Source: Phoma sp. XZ068 (lineage: Eukaryota; Ascomycota; Dothideomycetes; Pleosporales; Didymellaceae). From it: DNA of 64,000 bases. The stretch lies in the NCBI GenBank assembly GCA_004835665.1, contig RBKR01000013.1:310001-374000 (forward strand), given 5' to 3'. Below the pieces are notes generated by a model. The model had not been told where the DNA came from. It saw nothing but the letters and a program-made list of their open reading frames with translations, and did not search any database. A program made the position numbers and the translations under genes. Shown here piece by piece: positions 11,771 through 24,241 of this stretch (positions within the stretch are counted from its first letter, which is position 1; each line of letters begins with the position of its first letter).

Positions 11771-12603
11771 TGTCTGCGCTGTGTGAGGGGCGCGAAGTCA
11801 GGAGATAAGATGATGGCGTTGTTGACGTTGGCTGTCCGTCGTGATATACGTCCGCGTTTGGTTCCTGCCATTCGCTAAAGTAATCGCACGCTAGCGTAGT
11901 CTCTACCAAAGATTGAAAATAAACTTCATTGATGCTCATGCAGGTGCTGTCCTATAAGAAGCCACATCACGTATGAGGTCACTGAAGGCAAAGTAAAGTC
12001 GAAGTGATGTTTGAACAGTCTTGTATAGTTGGATGTGCCAGCACTAACCTACGAACGCAATGAGAACTATGCAGAGCGGTAGGGGATCGAACTATTACAG
12101 GATGCTGAAGAAGCGAATATTCTCAGAACGTTTGGCCTGCACAGGTTGCAGCCGATTAAAACGAGAGTAAGAACGCTGAACTGGGGTTCGGTCTGTGAAA
12201 GAGCGGCGACGATGCCCGGTAAGAATGGGTCATGTCGTCGTAAGGGTAAAACCGCAAAATGTAAACACCAACCAAATCTAACCGTGTGTGTGAATCCCCC
12301 AAGTACCCCCTTGTGAATCCCTGATGTGCGATGCTAAATGTGAAACCCGGATGGAGGCGAGCTCGTGCTGAGCTGCCAAAGTGTGTAAAGAAATACAGCT
12401 GAGAAGAGAAGACGAACTTTTGCCGCAACGTCGAGGTAAGACACCCGAGTCGCCAATATAAACCTGTGCCTGTCTAGCCGTGTCGCCTAGCATTACGACG
12501 TGAGGGTGACGAGCAGCCGCCTGGATATTGATGAAGTCCTTCTATCGAGCCTGGGTCATGAAGGTTCGTTAGGAGAGTCGAAAGAGAAGAGGCGAAGAAC
12601 CGT
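11771..12603. other. Intergenic region between DPH6 and the zinc-finger gene
   Basis: Holds the DPH6 promoter and the 3' region of the downstream minus-strand zinc-finger gene. Only short shadow frames are present; no gene or RNA is seen. Confidence 0.65.
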
Positions 12604-14308
12604 CTACTCGTCACGCTTCCTCTTGCTGCGCATCTTCAGCGGCGAAGGCTCGAGGTCAGAGTAAGAGTCAGAGCTCGAGCTGGAGATGCCGGCAGCAGCA
12701 TCGTAGAGGATGCGGCCCATCATGGCAGGGTCTTGGTTGTCGAATGCCCCAGGATGTTGAGACATGTCGTGGTGGAGCTCGGAGCTGTCGAGGACACCCA
12801 TGACCATGGCGCCGGTGCCGTGCGTACGCTGGTGCTGGGAGAGGTTGTCGCTGCGAGAGAACTTCTTACCGCAGTCGGTGCACTCGAAAGGCTTGTCGTG
12901 AGTGTGGAGCGAGCGGTAGTGGCGTTTGAGGTGTTCCTGGCGACGGAAGCGGCGCGAGCAGAGTGTGCAGACGAAGGTCTTGGAGGGGTCCTCGGTCAGC
13001 GACTGCTTGCGGCCGCGGCGGCTGGATGTGGTGACAGGTGCGGAGGCGTTCTCCTCAGAGCTAGAGTTGGCGGCGTTCTCGTTGGATGATTGACCTGAAT
13101 TTTGTTGGCTTGATGCTCCAGACGCGGCGTTATCATCACCGGATGTCTGGTGCTTACCCTGGTAGTCCGACTCTGCCTCGCTCTGCTCAGAGCGCGCCCT
13201 CTTGATGGATCGCTTCTTGGATGCAACGGACATGTTGTCGTCCTCAGTCTCAGCAGGAGTAAGAGGCAGGCTGAGATCTTCCTCAAAGTCGGTGAAGCTC
13301 TCGTCGCTTACAAAGTCCTCCTCAGGGGTGCAGGGAACAGTGCGCTGGCGCTTGCCCGCGGGAAGCTGAATCTCAGAGGTGGGGAAGGCAACAAGGCCAG
13401 TGAAGTCGTCCTCGCAGTCAAGTTCGAACAGGGGCTCGAAAGTTGGCAGACCGGTGAAGGTGAAAGAAGACTCAACATCGTCGACCTTGGCAACCTCGCC
13501 CTTGAAGACAAGCTTGTGCTCCTCGTCAACGGGGCACAGAGTCAGCTGCTCGGAAGCAGAGACGGTGAGATCCCTGGGGTTGCAGAAGTTGTTCTCAGCC
13601 TCGGCGGAGAAAGAGCGGGGTAGCGGTGAAGGTGAAGGAGACAGCGATGGGCAAGAAGTTGCAGAGAGAAGGTATGATCCCTGGTTAGGCTGAATGTACA
13701 CTAATCCCAGTCAGTTATCCCTTCCACAAACATTGTGTTGGCCAAGTCGCGTCTGCACGCTTATCAACCAAATGTTTGTAGTGCTTACCTGGGGTCATAG
13801 GTGGGGTGGCTGACCTCCACTCAACGCCAGCGGACAAAAGCTCAGCAAACACCTCTCCTTCGCAGCCCTGCTTGACACCCTCGATGCCCTCACCGGGGAA
13901 GAAAGCGTTGACGGGTGTGGGCAGGAGATCGTAGGTCGAAGGTGGGCTGCTTATGTTGCTGCCGCAGGATGACAGAGGAGGTGTGGCAGGCGCGTAGAAG
14001 TCAGTGTCTAGTGTCTGGAGGAACGGAGACTCTTGTGGCTGGACAAAAATTGCTGGCTTCTGGTACATTGGCTGAGGCGATGCCACGGGTGTCATCATCT
14101 GGTTGGCGTATGCGGTCTGAGGGTAAGACATCGACTGTGCGGACGACGGCCTCTGGTAGTACATCTGTGGCTGAAGTTGCTGTTGGCCAGCAGGCTGGGG
14201 TGTGAAGTGACCGTGCTGGCTAGTCCTCTCGCCCTGGGGGTCTGGGTTGTAGTAGAAGAATGGTGCTGATGTTGCTTGCATTGGGTGCATGTGATATGAG
14301 CCTTCCAT
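12604..14308 (-). CDS. seb1: C2H2 zinc-finger stress transcription factor, Msn2/Seb1-like
   Basis: Two exons, 13789-14308 and 12604-13700, with an 88-bp intron (GTAAGC...TAG), give 538 aa. The N-terminal half is Gln/Pro/Ser/Tyr-rich, as expected of an activation region. Two tandem C2H2 fingers sit about 100 residues from the end: FVCTLCSRRFRRQEHLKRH and FECTDCGKKFSRSDNLSQH. The contact residues RQEHLKR and RSDNLSQ are those of the Msn2/Msn4 group, which bind CCCCT (STRE). A basic, Ser/Thr-rich stretch with SRRGRKQ precedes the fingers and RSKRKRDE closes the protein; both could be nuclear localisation signals. Filamentous fungal relatives (Seb1, SebA) act in osmotic, oxidative and heat stress. 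An acidic Ser/Asp patch lies between the fingers and the C-terminus. Confidence 0.9.
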
Positions 14309-17300
14309 TGCTAATACTGTGATGTCTTTCCGTCCGGTTAGTGGAATTCAGGCCTAATTGATGCTACTCAACTCACTGGATGCTAGGTGATCAGGTGTTA
14401 GATGGTTCCTTGATAGGTTCCTTGGTTGTGAGGTGGTGTTATATTAGGCGGAGTGTATATGGGTGAGCGCTGGATAGCAATGGAACTTGTCGAGGGAGTG
14501 ACTGGACGACTACTTCAAGATGATGAAGCTGTCTACAAATATGTGGATCTACTGGAGCGAATATGTCATGGGGTCGTGCGTGGACGAAGATTGGGATGAT
14601 CCAAAAGGAAGGAACGGTTACAATGCACAATCGACGGGAAGACTGTACAAATGTAGACCAAAAAGGGAAGACCAGGAAGAGTACTGGGGAAGAGAAAGAC
14701 AAGCGATGAGGTTGATAAACCTTTGGACAAGGAAAGCGCAACGAACGGAAGGGAAGGGCAGGATAAGTAGCCTAGATCAGCGAGCGACGTGACAGCGACC
14801 AGGACTGGAAAAGTAAAAGATGGCCGACGGAGGCTCGGAATTGGTTGACTACAGGTGTGGGAGGGAGTCGGGGCGCAGCGCAAGCGTCCCCACAAGCCCA
14901 ACCATCGCAGTGGTCTCCATGCAGGACTGACCCCTGCCAGACTCATGCGCTTAGTGCAGGGTTGTCGACTCGTGGGATGTCTTAGGGCAGCGGCATGGCA
15001 TAACTCATGCACTAAAATTGGTCGCCAAATGCAAGGCCTGTCGTGGCTGCATGAGCTGCACAGGTGAAATGAAGACGCGACACAGCGCCGGCACAATTTG
15101 TGCAGCCATTGGCTTGGGTGGCCAGCGCGGCTGGAGGGTGCGCGCCGTGTGCCTATCGATACGCTGCTGCGGTGCTGCCCGCCGCACACGCCGAATGGTT
15201 GCAGAAACAATCCGAGGCAAGCAGAGCTGAGTCTTGAGCCCCGCCGCCGGGAGGCCCGCCGTGAAGGCGAGGCCATGAGTGGTGGTGGAGAGAGTTTTGG
15301 GGATGCGAGACCTTGTGTCTCGTTTGACGACAGAGGCCCGTTGGCCGCAACCTGGCCTTCAGCCTTCATTCAGCCGTGTATCCCGCCGGGGATGGATCAG
15401 CCTATCCGCCCAATCGATAGTGATATCTCGCCGTTGACCAGGACCCTGTTCCTAGACTTGGCCACCGGGAGGGTGTGGAGTGACAGTGTGCTGCTGACGT
15501 CTTGCTTCTGTGTGGTCGTTTCGAAACATTGCCCGCTCACCACACAACGTGCATCCCTCCAACAGGGTGTGACCGTGACGACGCCGCGGTTCGGTGACAC
15601 GAGAACGCAGCGTTTCGGTGCCGAATCGCACGCTTTCGCCGCGGTGCCACCATGGATCATCAGAAGAGGCTACCATGGACTCGAGTCGACTGAGCATCTG
15701 CAGCCGCCTGTGAGGTCTGACACTGGTGGATGGGAAGAATGCGAGGTGACTGCATTGCATGCTCACCGCAACCGCCTCGCTGCCGCTCCATCTCCACACT
15801 CTTCGTGAACGAGAGTCGCGGAGCGCGTTGTTTACGATCCAAAAGCAGAAGGCGTGCGGTAGTGCAGCGCGCAGTAAACGACTCAAGATGCAGGAACACC
15901 ATGCAAGTTGTGGAGGCCCGTTGCAGCTGATTTGCTCGGTGACGGTAGACCAGTTGGATCCGGCAGCTCTACGGGTGGCCAACCAGCGATGGTGCGACAT
16001 AGCTGCACTTCGCCGCCGAACAGTTTTCTTGGTTGGGAAAGACAGGAACCAAATTTCTTTGGTTGGTGGAACGGCAGCCCAAAGCAGTTGCTCACGCGGC
16101 CTGCTGCTGCGTTGGTATTGACAGATCGTGTGTTTCAGAATCTCTGCTAGATGTCGACTGCATCTGCAGCTGCTGAGTTGCTGCAGTCTGCAGCAGACGT
16201 CAAGCGTGTTTAACCATTCTGTTAAGGGCGGGGAAGTCTTGTAGTGTCCCGAAGGCTAAGCACCTGCTGCCCACAATCGAAATTTCAAGTGAGCAGAAAA
16301 TCGAATGTGGCACGACATGCGAGCTACTTTTCGTTCCATGTCACCAGCGTGGCCCAAAATCGTTGAGTCGTTGGAACGTCGGCGGTGCAAACTCAATACT
16401 ATTTCATGTTCTTACATCCTTCAGACACTTCTTGAAGTATATATTGGCATTTTACGCAATGCCCAATTTCCCTACAACGCCTCTACCGTCCACGTACCGA
16501 TATCGATAGCGATAGCAATACAAGGACAGGGACCTCGGGAGATGATTCCCATCTCCATCGCTCGCGATTTGTGCAGCGTAAGGCTCGTATAACTGTCAGC
16601 ATTCGATAATTGTTATGCTCCAGCACATCGTCACCTTCCCCGTCTGGCTGCTATTTTGAGACGTAGCGCGAATTTAATGCAGCTTGCACATCTCCCAGTC
16701 CTGCATAAACTCCGCCGCGGCGTCCCAGCAAAGCCTAGTGTATTCGCCGCTTTACGGCCACCATGTCAGTGGTGTCACATCGTCCAGTGAGTTCGCATGC
16801 GCGTGACAGCGGCGTGGTCTGACTCGAACAGAGCCAATGGCCTTTTGACTGACCTGAGTAAACCCCACACTGACGGCAGGTGCCTACGCCCATTGAATGG
16901 AGAAGGCCGCCGCCTATGCAGGTACGCTGCAGGAACAGAATGTCTGGCAACACTGAACAACACCCGCCTTATCGTGACCCTGAATTCACTAACTGGACCC
17001 TCGCGCTCCTCTGTGCATCGCACAGTGATGCACCTACCTTTTCATGTGATAATGTAGGATTTCTGGAACGTCCATCATAGCGGGGCTCTCTTACGATTCA
17101 ACAGGGTCCTGAGAAAGACGGCACGATTCAGGAAGAAACTCCGTCATGCTCTGTGCTGGGGCCTTCCGCGGTCAGTTGCGCGGCGTGGCTTCACCACAGG
17201 GTCGGCGCCGGGGAACTGATGATGGCTTCCTTAGCTCTCAATCTGGCTCCACCAGATCGACCTCTATCATTTGCCCAGGTATGGTGGAGCACCCTGATCT

Positions 17301-20300
17301 TCGTTTAATTTTCCTCGAAGGTTTCCCAGGCTCATGGACCGACTTCCGGAAGGACTGTTGATGAGCCAGACGAGCCAAACGAGCCGCCTCATTCAACACC
17401 AATTGGCCACCATGTGTCAGTAGTATAGAAGCGTCTATCCCGAGTATGCCGACCGCCCAAAGACGTTAGTTGTTGGACAGAAGGGTTCGACCGTGGACTA
17501 TCGTGATCGTACCTGCAGGTGACAGTTGTGGAGAAATCTTTCCATGACCTGATACCGGAAGCTTTTCGATCGACACTGAATCTGCATCACCTGCTATCAA
17601 TCTGCAGCATCCTGCCGACGGCCTCGACACATTTGACATGAGTCTCTGATAGATCCTGATCCCCCACTGACATTGCCCAGCTGTCAAGTCATCGAAGATA
17701 TGAAACCGTGACAGCGTGTTCGCAATTGCGGCGAAGGCACTGACAACGGTCGCTCACCCGGAAGAGGCAGCTGGCAGTCTGTGGCAGACCTTCGTACCAG
17801 GAAGTCTGGAACGGCAGCTGGGGTGCAGCACCGTGCTGAGCAGGCGTCCAAACGAGATTGGAATTTTATGCTTGAGCAGGGCAACGGGGCGCTTGCTGCT
17901 CGTTTACCAGCCGCGACGCACCCGCACGACTGGTCCCTGGCGTCGACCTTCTCGAAGACTTCTCCACAATGATGCGAGGTTTAAGAGTGCACACACTGTC
18001 CAGGTTTTCATGCGGCGTAATCTATTGCAAGGGAAACCCTTTGGTGAGACCAGCTCAGACTCTTTCGTGATCCAGTTGCTGGTCGAGGGAACGCCGAAAT
18101 ACGTGTGTCGTCTAATCTGAGACGGGAAGTGGGCTCGGAAGGGCCGCCCTGGAGCCGCAGTGGCGAACTCACAAATTTGTTGGTTCATTCAGCTGGTCAA
18201 AGAGGCATTTGCAAACGCACCGCCACATGCTGAGTGCTGTTGACGGCATTGATTGGCAAGGTAGCAGTGGGCCCGTACAAATTGTAGAAAGACATGCACA
18301 CCTTGAAACACTACGGAGAATATTAGCCGTGCAGTCTTAGGCCATGGATCTCACCGCAAGTGGGTGTCGTTCGACATGTTTTGAGGGTCGCGATTCTCAG
18401 CGAATCATGTACCTCGGGCCTTCTCGACTTGGCCTTAGCCGGAAGACTTCCTACGATTGCTGTTGGATGATACGTGATTCATGGCCATTGCTACAGTCGG
18501 CGACATACCGGCACTTGTGTCAAGAAGCCTGAGGGCCTGATGGAAAGACCCTTAGGGTCCCGCGGTATCGGGAGAGGCCCGCCTTTGGGCGGCTTGATTC
18601 AGGAAGGTGCTGTGAACGGCCAGGTGCCGATCCAGTAGATCTTGGGCGCAAAGGTGGTGAAATTGAGGATCGTAATCACAGTGCCAACTGACTCCAACGT
18701 GGCTGTTGAGCTCGCCATCGATGCCTGAGTGGCAAACAAGTCAAGGTTTCCTAGTCGAAGATGATCTTAAGCAAGGAAGGCCAGGGTGAGCCCGCAGAGG
18801 ATGCGGATGACATGCGGATGACATGCAGGTCACACCCGTGACATGAGTCCCTGCCTCGTTGCTGAAGACTTGTCCAACGAAGAGGTGCGCTTGTTTCAAG
18901 ATATTGGAGAAGCTGAACCGTGATAGACGCCAGAGGAACGTCGGTGCTTCTGACGTCCCGAGACTCAAGCAGACTGGCCATCGAGACAACGAGAGGTATG
19001 CGCATGTTGACTGCAACAGACCGAACGACAATCACACTTGGACGAGACAACCCACAGACATTCGGAATCTCATACATGTGTGGGCTGCTTGTCGACCAGC
19101 TGGAGTCGTCTCAGCATCCATCATCCATGCCCTGTCGCGTGGTTGACATATCTCCATCGCATGAACTACCAGGATTGAAAGAGAACCTTCGCCGGTATAC
19201 CAAATTTATCGCTACGAAGCTGAAACGGCGGAGGCAACGTTTGAGATACGAGGAAGGACTCGAGACGTCTGGTACCGATGATGCCAGGCTCCATGCTATA
19301 GCCGTTGGAATCATTAAAGAGTCCGTATCGAGATGTTGGTGTGTCATAAAACGGTGGTCGTGATCCTTCACATGGTGTTTTGACGATGCAGCTGCGTCTA
19401 CAGCCACTACTCGTAACCCTCCGTCTCGAAGACGCTGACTGCTGCAGCCTCTGAGTATTGAAAATTTGCTTTGTTCAGCACAGTCTGCATCGGACGCGTG
19501 CAGATAGGTAGGATGTCGACAACGCGCCAGCTGCAGCATTTCACGCGTAACAAGACCCATTGTTGCTAACAACGTAGCCATGCATTGCGCTGGCATGTAG
19601 CCCCGTCACGAATCGGCAAGAACGGTGTCGCCGTATGGTGTTGACGACATGCAGACACAGCCTCGTCTTGCATCTGCAGATGTCGCTCTCGCCGTTGCCG
19701 TCGGGCTCTCCGCCACTGCAAAAACTCCAACATCGGTACAGGCCTCAGAATCGTAAATATGATGAGATCAGTTACCGCAATGCGATATCATTCTCTTCCT
19801 ATCATGTATAAAATGTATTCATCTCCGGCCATATCAAAAAGTCACCTCTCGCAGCGCCCAAAAATTTCAACCTAGTTTTTCACGCTAGTGTCCTCGGCCA
19901 CCGGTGAAACCCCTTCCGCGGTCCCCTACAAAAACTCCTCCAGCGCCGCTCAGCTTCTGTTTCTTTGCGGCGGAGGTCATATTTACAGAGTTTCCCCTCT
20001 TGCTCCAGAGCCTGGCTATGGTTCTCATACAGCGTCAATGACCTCCAAGAGAGAATATATTGCACAATCGATCGTATACACTTTGCGGGGGCGTCTGAGT
20101 CGGATGACACACAGTGGCGCTTTCGCTGGAAAAGGCTCGAACATACCTTTTGCAGTTGCTGAATTTCTTATGTGAACTTTTGCGGTCCGTTTGCGAGATC
20201 CGCTGCGCGTGCAATCGCAGCTGGAATCTTGCATATCGGCCTGTTTGCAGGTGCATGTACGCTGGAGCGCTAGCTTTAGAAGTATTCGCTCGTGTTCATT

Positions 20301-20373
20301 GGTCTCATTAGTTCTACTTGGGACTGTACACGCTGAGAATGCACTCGTCGGTCTCGCGCTGTCTATAACTGCT
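14309..20373. other. Gene-poor 6-kb region
   Basis: No convincing gene. The left few hundred bases are the 5' leader and promoter of the zinc-finger gene; the right end holds the 3' region of the thioredoxin-like gene. Between them open frames are mostly 60-130 codons, overlap on both strands and lack recognisable motifs. The longest (15098-15808, 236 codons; 14566-15369 on the other strand, 267 codons) are antisense overlaps with many Arg, Cys and Trp codons. No terminal repeats, transposase motif, tRNA or rRNA were seen. A decayed mobile element or long regulatory spacer is possible. Confidence 0.55.
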
Positions 20374-21415
20374 TCAAGAGTCGTCGCCGATCTTCTCGAG
20401 TTTGCCCAGGTCCCTCTTCTCGCCGGTTTCACCAATGAAGCGGATTCTGTCTATGCGTGTCTTCTCGCTGTCACCGTCACCGTCCTGCACGAACAGCACA
20501 AGACTGTAAACATTCTGGAACTTGACGAATCGGAGCTCCAGCTTGGCTGTGCCAGTCTCCTGGTCCCAATCTGACTCCTTCAGCTCGATGGTCTGCGTAG
20601 CCGGGATGTCTTCTGCCTCCTCGAAGCCCAGATTGTGCTGGCGGTTGGTCCAGATATGAACCGTCTTTGGCCGAACTGGGATTTCGTCGTCATCGTCATT
20701 GACTGGCGGGTTGGAGGTGATCTGAATGGTGTGAACCTTGAGTGTTGAGGTGAACGGTACGTAGAGCATGAGCTGGTTGTCGACATCGCTTTCCACCCAG
20801 TCCTTTGTATCTGCGCTGCCTTTGCCTTTGCTCAAGGAGCTTGGCTTGGAGGTCTCGAATAGTGTGCGCACGCCGCCAAAGTCGCTGTCGGCGTTCAACA
20901 GATCCAGGCCACGTACATCGACCTGCTCCGTGACGTCTGTGTATCCTCGTGGTAGTCCTGCGCCCCTCCAGGTACCGCCACTTGAGCCTGCCTCTCCACT
21001 CCCTCCCGAGCCGCCATCAGACTCTGCCTCTTGTGCTAGAGTCTTGATTGCATCAGACAGGTGCTGAGGGTTCGAGCCGCTGAACTTGCGTATTTGCTGG
21101 CCGTTCTTGAAGATGACAAAGGTTGGGGTGTTGGTGATGTTGTAGCTCTCAGCAATCTGAGTCTGTTTCTTCACGCTGATCTTGACGAACGTGACTCTGT
21201 TGGGTCTCGAAAGCTGCTGTGCGAGCTGGTCGTACACGGGGGCGATGGCCTTGCTCGATTGGTTGTCCTCGTTGTAGACTGCACAACAAACATGAGTGGC
21301 ATGCTTACACAGCACAGTGAGCGCATTGAGACGTACAGTTGAGCACGACAATGCGCGAAGAGGAGATGAGCTGGCTCAGCTGGGATGCCGATGAAATATC
21401 GACGCTACCGGACAT
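20374..21415 (-). CDS. Thioredoxin-fold PITH-domain protein (TXNL1-like) lacking CxxC
   Basis: Two exons, 21337-21415 and 20374-21278, with a 58-bp intron, give 327 aa beginning MSGSVDISSASQLSQLI. Residues 1-~108 form a thioredoxin fold (KAIAPVYDQLAQQL, cis-Pro region TNTPTFVIFKNG). A Gly/Ser linker follows, then a PITH domain (residues ~135-315, with LMLYVPFTSTLKVHTIQI and VKFQNVYSLVLFV). This is the layout of TXNL1/TRP32, a cytosolic protein associated with the 26S proteasome lid in animals and fission yeast (Txl1). The active site is changed: where thioredoxins have WCGPC this protein has DNQSS (residues 31-35), so both redox cysteines are missing. Disulfide reductase activity is therefore unlikely, and a binding or scaffold role is more plausible. 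The substitution is well inside exon 2 and does not depend on the splice model. Confidence 0.88.
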
Positions 21416-21632
21416 GGTCGCGAGTGTGGGTGTGTTTGTTGTATGTACAGATAGAGCGGCTGGAAGAAGTATGGTGGGGCTAGCTCACCCCGCGAGAGCT
21501 CGGTGACGGAGTAGGCGGCAATTGGACGCGACCTTCGAGAACATTCACCGCCCTGCATTACGCACCAGGCAGCGTAGCGCCATACATTCACGATATCGGG
21601 GATCAACCTTCACAGTAGCAAACTGCAAGCTT

Positions 21633-21839
21633 ATGGCAGGACCTGGCAATCTCTACTTCACCTTTGCCGAAGCTAAGCTCATACACGCCATCAACCTCCT
21701 CCTCGTTCTCGAACGCTGCGACGCTACCCGAAGAGCTCACAAGGCGGACTGCTGGTACTCGCGCGCCGCTCTAATCGCCAACGTTCCTGTTGCAGCCCTT
21801 GCTAGCTACGCTCTGTACAAGCTGTTCCGACCGACATAA
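21633..21839 (+). CDS. Small 68-aa ORF overlapping the UBX gene start
   Basis: The ATG at 21633 opens a 68-codon frame ending in TAA, whose last A is the first A of the UBX gene ATG (TAATG). I do not recognise the product. Codon third positions are strongly C/T-rich, like the neighbouring real genes, and the protein has a plausible composition: an amphipathic N-terminus (AKLIHAINLLLVLERC), a polar middle, and a hydrophobic stretch (ALIANVPVAALASYALYKLF) before a basic end, as in a small tail-anchored membrane protein. It could be a true upstream cistron, an upstream ORF repressing the UBX gene, or chance. A putative 41-nt intron inside it (GTACTC...TTGCAG) would truncate the frame. Confidence 0.45.
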   Translation: MAGPGNLYFTFAEAKLIHAINLLLVLERCDATRRAHKADCWYSRAALIANVPVAALASYALYKLFRPT

Positions 21840-23518
21840 TGTCTCACGTTGTTGTAACCAACTCGTTCGCAAAGACCTTCAAGATCCCCACTACACCCAC
21901 CAAGTACCTCACCGAGGTGCGGGATGAGGCGTGTCAGAAGTTCGGCGTTAGCAAGGATCAGTTCACACTCAAGTATGTCGAGTGTATGATGTTATTTTAG
22001 GCGGTGACTGACATAATCTCGAGATACAACAACAAGCCCATTTCCCTGTCACAGCAAATACGGCTCGCAAACCTCCCGCAAGGCGCACGACTAGAGCTTG
22101 TGCAAGCTTCAAGATCACCTACCGTGGTATCAGTCGCCCTCCAGCTACCCAAATCCCGCCTCACCCAGAAGTTCGCAAACAATACGTCCTTGTGGGAGAT
22201 TCTACGGTACTTTGAGAGCGGAGATGGAGCGAATTATAACTTCACACAACGGGCCATACCTGAGATGAGTGGCGCTTCGGGCTCTGGGAGGCTATGTTAC
22301 GAGATGCCTGTTATCACAGTCATGCCTGGACACAGCGAGCAGTCGTCGTTTGTTGGGTTACAGCAGACGCTCAGTCAGCTCGGTTTTGATAGCGGCTCAG
22401 CACTGCTGAAGCTATCTTTTAAGAACACCGGGATACCTTTGGAAGAGGCCATGGCGCAGATAACACAGTACTTCAAGGCCGCGCCTGCTTCCAGCACTGC
22501 GCGTGGTGCTCATGCTACACCTCGCGCTCAGTCAAGGTCAGTTCTCAATCCAGACACTGCAGCGCCAGAGGCGACAACGAAAGGGGCCGGAGAGACGGTC
22601 AAGAACGACGAGCCAAGACTTGAGCCCATGGAGATAGATACACAGCCAGCACAGCCAGCACAGTCAGCAGCTGCGCCTGTCGTATCAGAACAGAACAATG
22701 CGGCTACAGATGCCATCAACACCTCACCGGCAGCAGCACGGTCAGCAGTGACGTCGACAGCAGCGTCAGAGCCACCGAAACCTCCAGTAGTAGCCCCATC
22801 CCAACCCGCAGAGCCCACTCCACCCTCAGAGCAACCGCGCAACGTGCAAATATTCTCCGCGTCCTCTTCAGCAACACCCCAAGCAGCACGCAACGCTTTC
22901 AACGAATCTGACTACCAACCCACAATCGAGCATGCCAAGATCCACCAAAACCAGCTCGCTAATCGTACACGCAACCAGCGCCTCCTCTCCGACAAGGAGC
23001 TCGAGGAGCAAGAGAAAGAACGACAAGCCAAGGTTGCAGCTGCGACCAACAAGCCGCACTCACTACGTATTCGACTTCCAGACGGCTCACTGGTGCAGAT
23101 GAATCTCACGAAAACTGACACAGCGAGCATGCTCTACGATTTCGTAACCTCGTTCCTCGAGAAGAAGAACGAGCCGTTCGAGCTCAAAAACACAGGCCCC
23201 ACAGGACGCCTCGTGCTCATTGCCAGAGACCAGAAACGTCTCATCCAAGATCTGCGCTTCTCGACAAACGAGCTGGTCACCTTCCAATGGGCTGAGGGCG
23301 CAAGCGCAGAAGCAAGAGCGAGCCGGAAGACATTAGCGAAGGAGTGGCAGGCTAAAGCGCAGACGCTGAAGGTAGAGGAGCCGGTCAGAGAGGAGCTGCC
23401 AAAGGTCGAGGCAAAGGGGCAGACGGTTGCTGAGGGCAAGAGGAAGGCGATGAGCAGTGAGGACAAGGAGAGCAAGTTGAAGAACATCCTTGGGAAGGGG
23501 TTGTTTAAGAGGAAGTAG
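21839..23518 (+). CDS. TUG/ASPL-like UBX-domain protein (Cdc48 cofactor)
   Basis: Two exons, 21839-21972 and 22024-23518, with a 51-bp intron, give 542 aa. The junction restores FTLKYNNKPISLSQQIRLAN. Residues 1-~85 form an N-terminal ubiquitin-like domain of the TUG-UBL1 type (MSHVVVTNSFAKTFKI). A second ubiquitin-like segment follows around residues 95-190, then a long Ala/Pro/Ser/Thr-rich disordered linker. A UBX domain sits near residues 385-465 (HSLRIRLPDGSLVQMNL, LVLIARDQKRLI). The C-terminus is basic and Lys/Glu-rich. Relatives (human ASPSCR1/TUG, yeast Ubx4) bind the AAA ATPase p97/Cdc48 and affect its assembly and ER- or membrane-linked degradation. The start was chosen because it opens the conserved N-terminal ubiquitin-like domain. 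It overlaps the stop codon of a 68-codon upstream ORF. Confidence 0.85.
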
Positions 23519-24241
23519 GATTGGTCCTGGGCGGAGATAGGATGTACAGGGTGATGCATTGCGATGGAGCACGAGATAGCGATTTGTTTCGGTCTTTGTG
23601 CATATGTAGCTTTCACGACAGCGAATAACGACAATTGACAAGATGAGGACTGTCCAACATGTGCTGTGATGTGCGAGGCCGGCAGGTAACAACAATGTAT
23701 ACAGAAGCGTAGGCTGAGTGGAAAAGGGTTGTATTGATGTCAAATTCATGGGCATAAAAAAGGTATGTAGGCGCCTCCGCTTCCAGCTTTACCCACAAGG
23801 AGAGCAGGCTAGAAGCGGCCTCAGTGTATTAAAGTACACTTTGCGAGCAAGGCGCGTTCAATATAAGCATTTCTCGGCCCATACTTCAGCCATTGGAAAA
23901 GGCATGAGTTGGAATTTGACATCCATGCTAAGGTCTCGACACAGCAACTGACCGTCAATCTGCAGAAATTTGTTAGTTCACCCCTCACACCATGGAGCAC
24001 GAAAGACGTGGCGTGAACCGTCGTCACATTTCATGATTTTGTGACACTGCTAGGTACGCGAACCATGCTTGTTGTTCCGTCGCCATACTCCGATCATGTG
24101 CCATCCTCTTGGTATGTTGTGACGTTGACCATCGTGCCGAAGTCATAGTCGATCCGCCAGAAGAAAGGAAAGACCTAACACCCAGAAAGAACCGGAAAAG
24201 TGGTGCCCATGCTTTGCTTCATCCGAAAATCATGAACCCGT
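23519..24241. other. Convergent 3' intergenic region
   Basis: The spacer between the UBX gene and the eL36 gene, which converge. Only short shadow frames; no gene or structured RNA is recognised. Confidence 0.7.

Noticed and set aside
14566..15808. Two large overlapping antisense frames (267 codons on the minus strand, 236 codons on the plus strand)
   Set aside because: They overlap each other, have odd Arg/Cys/Trp-rich composition, no motifs and no plausible splice extension; probably chance frames in a GC-rich stretch.
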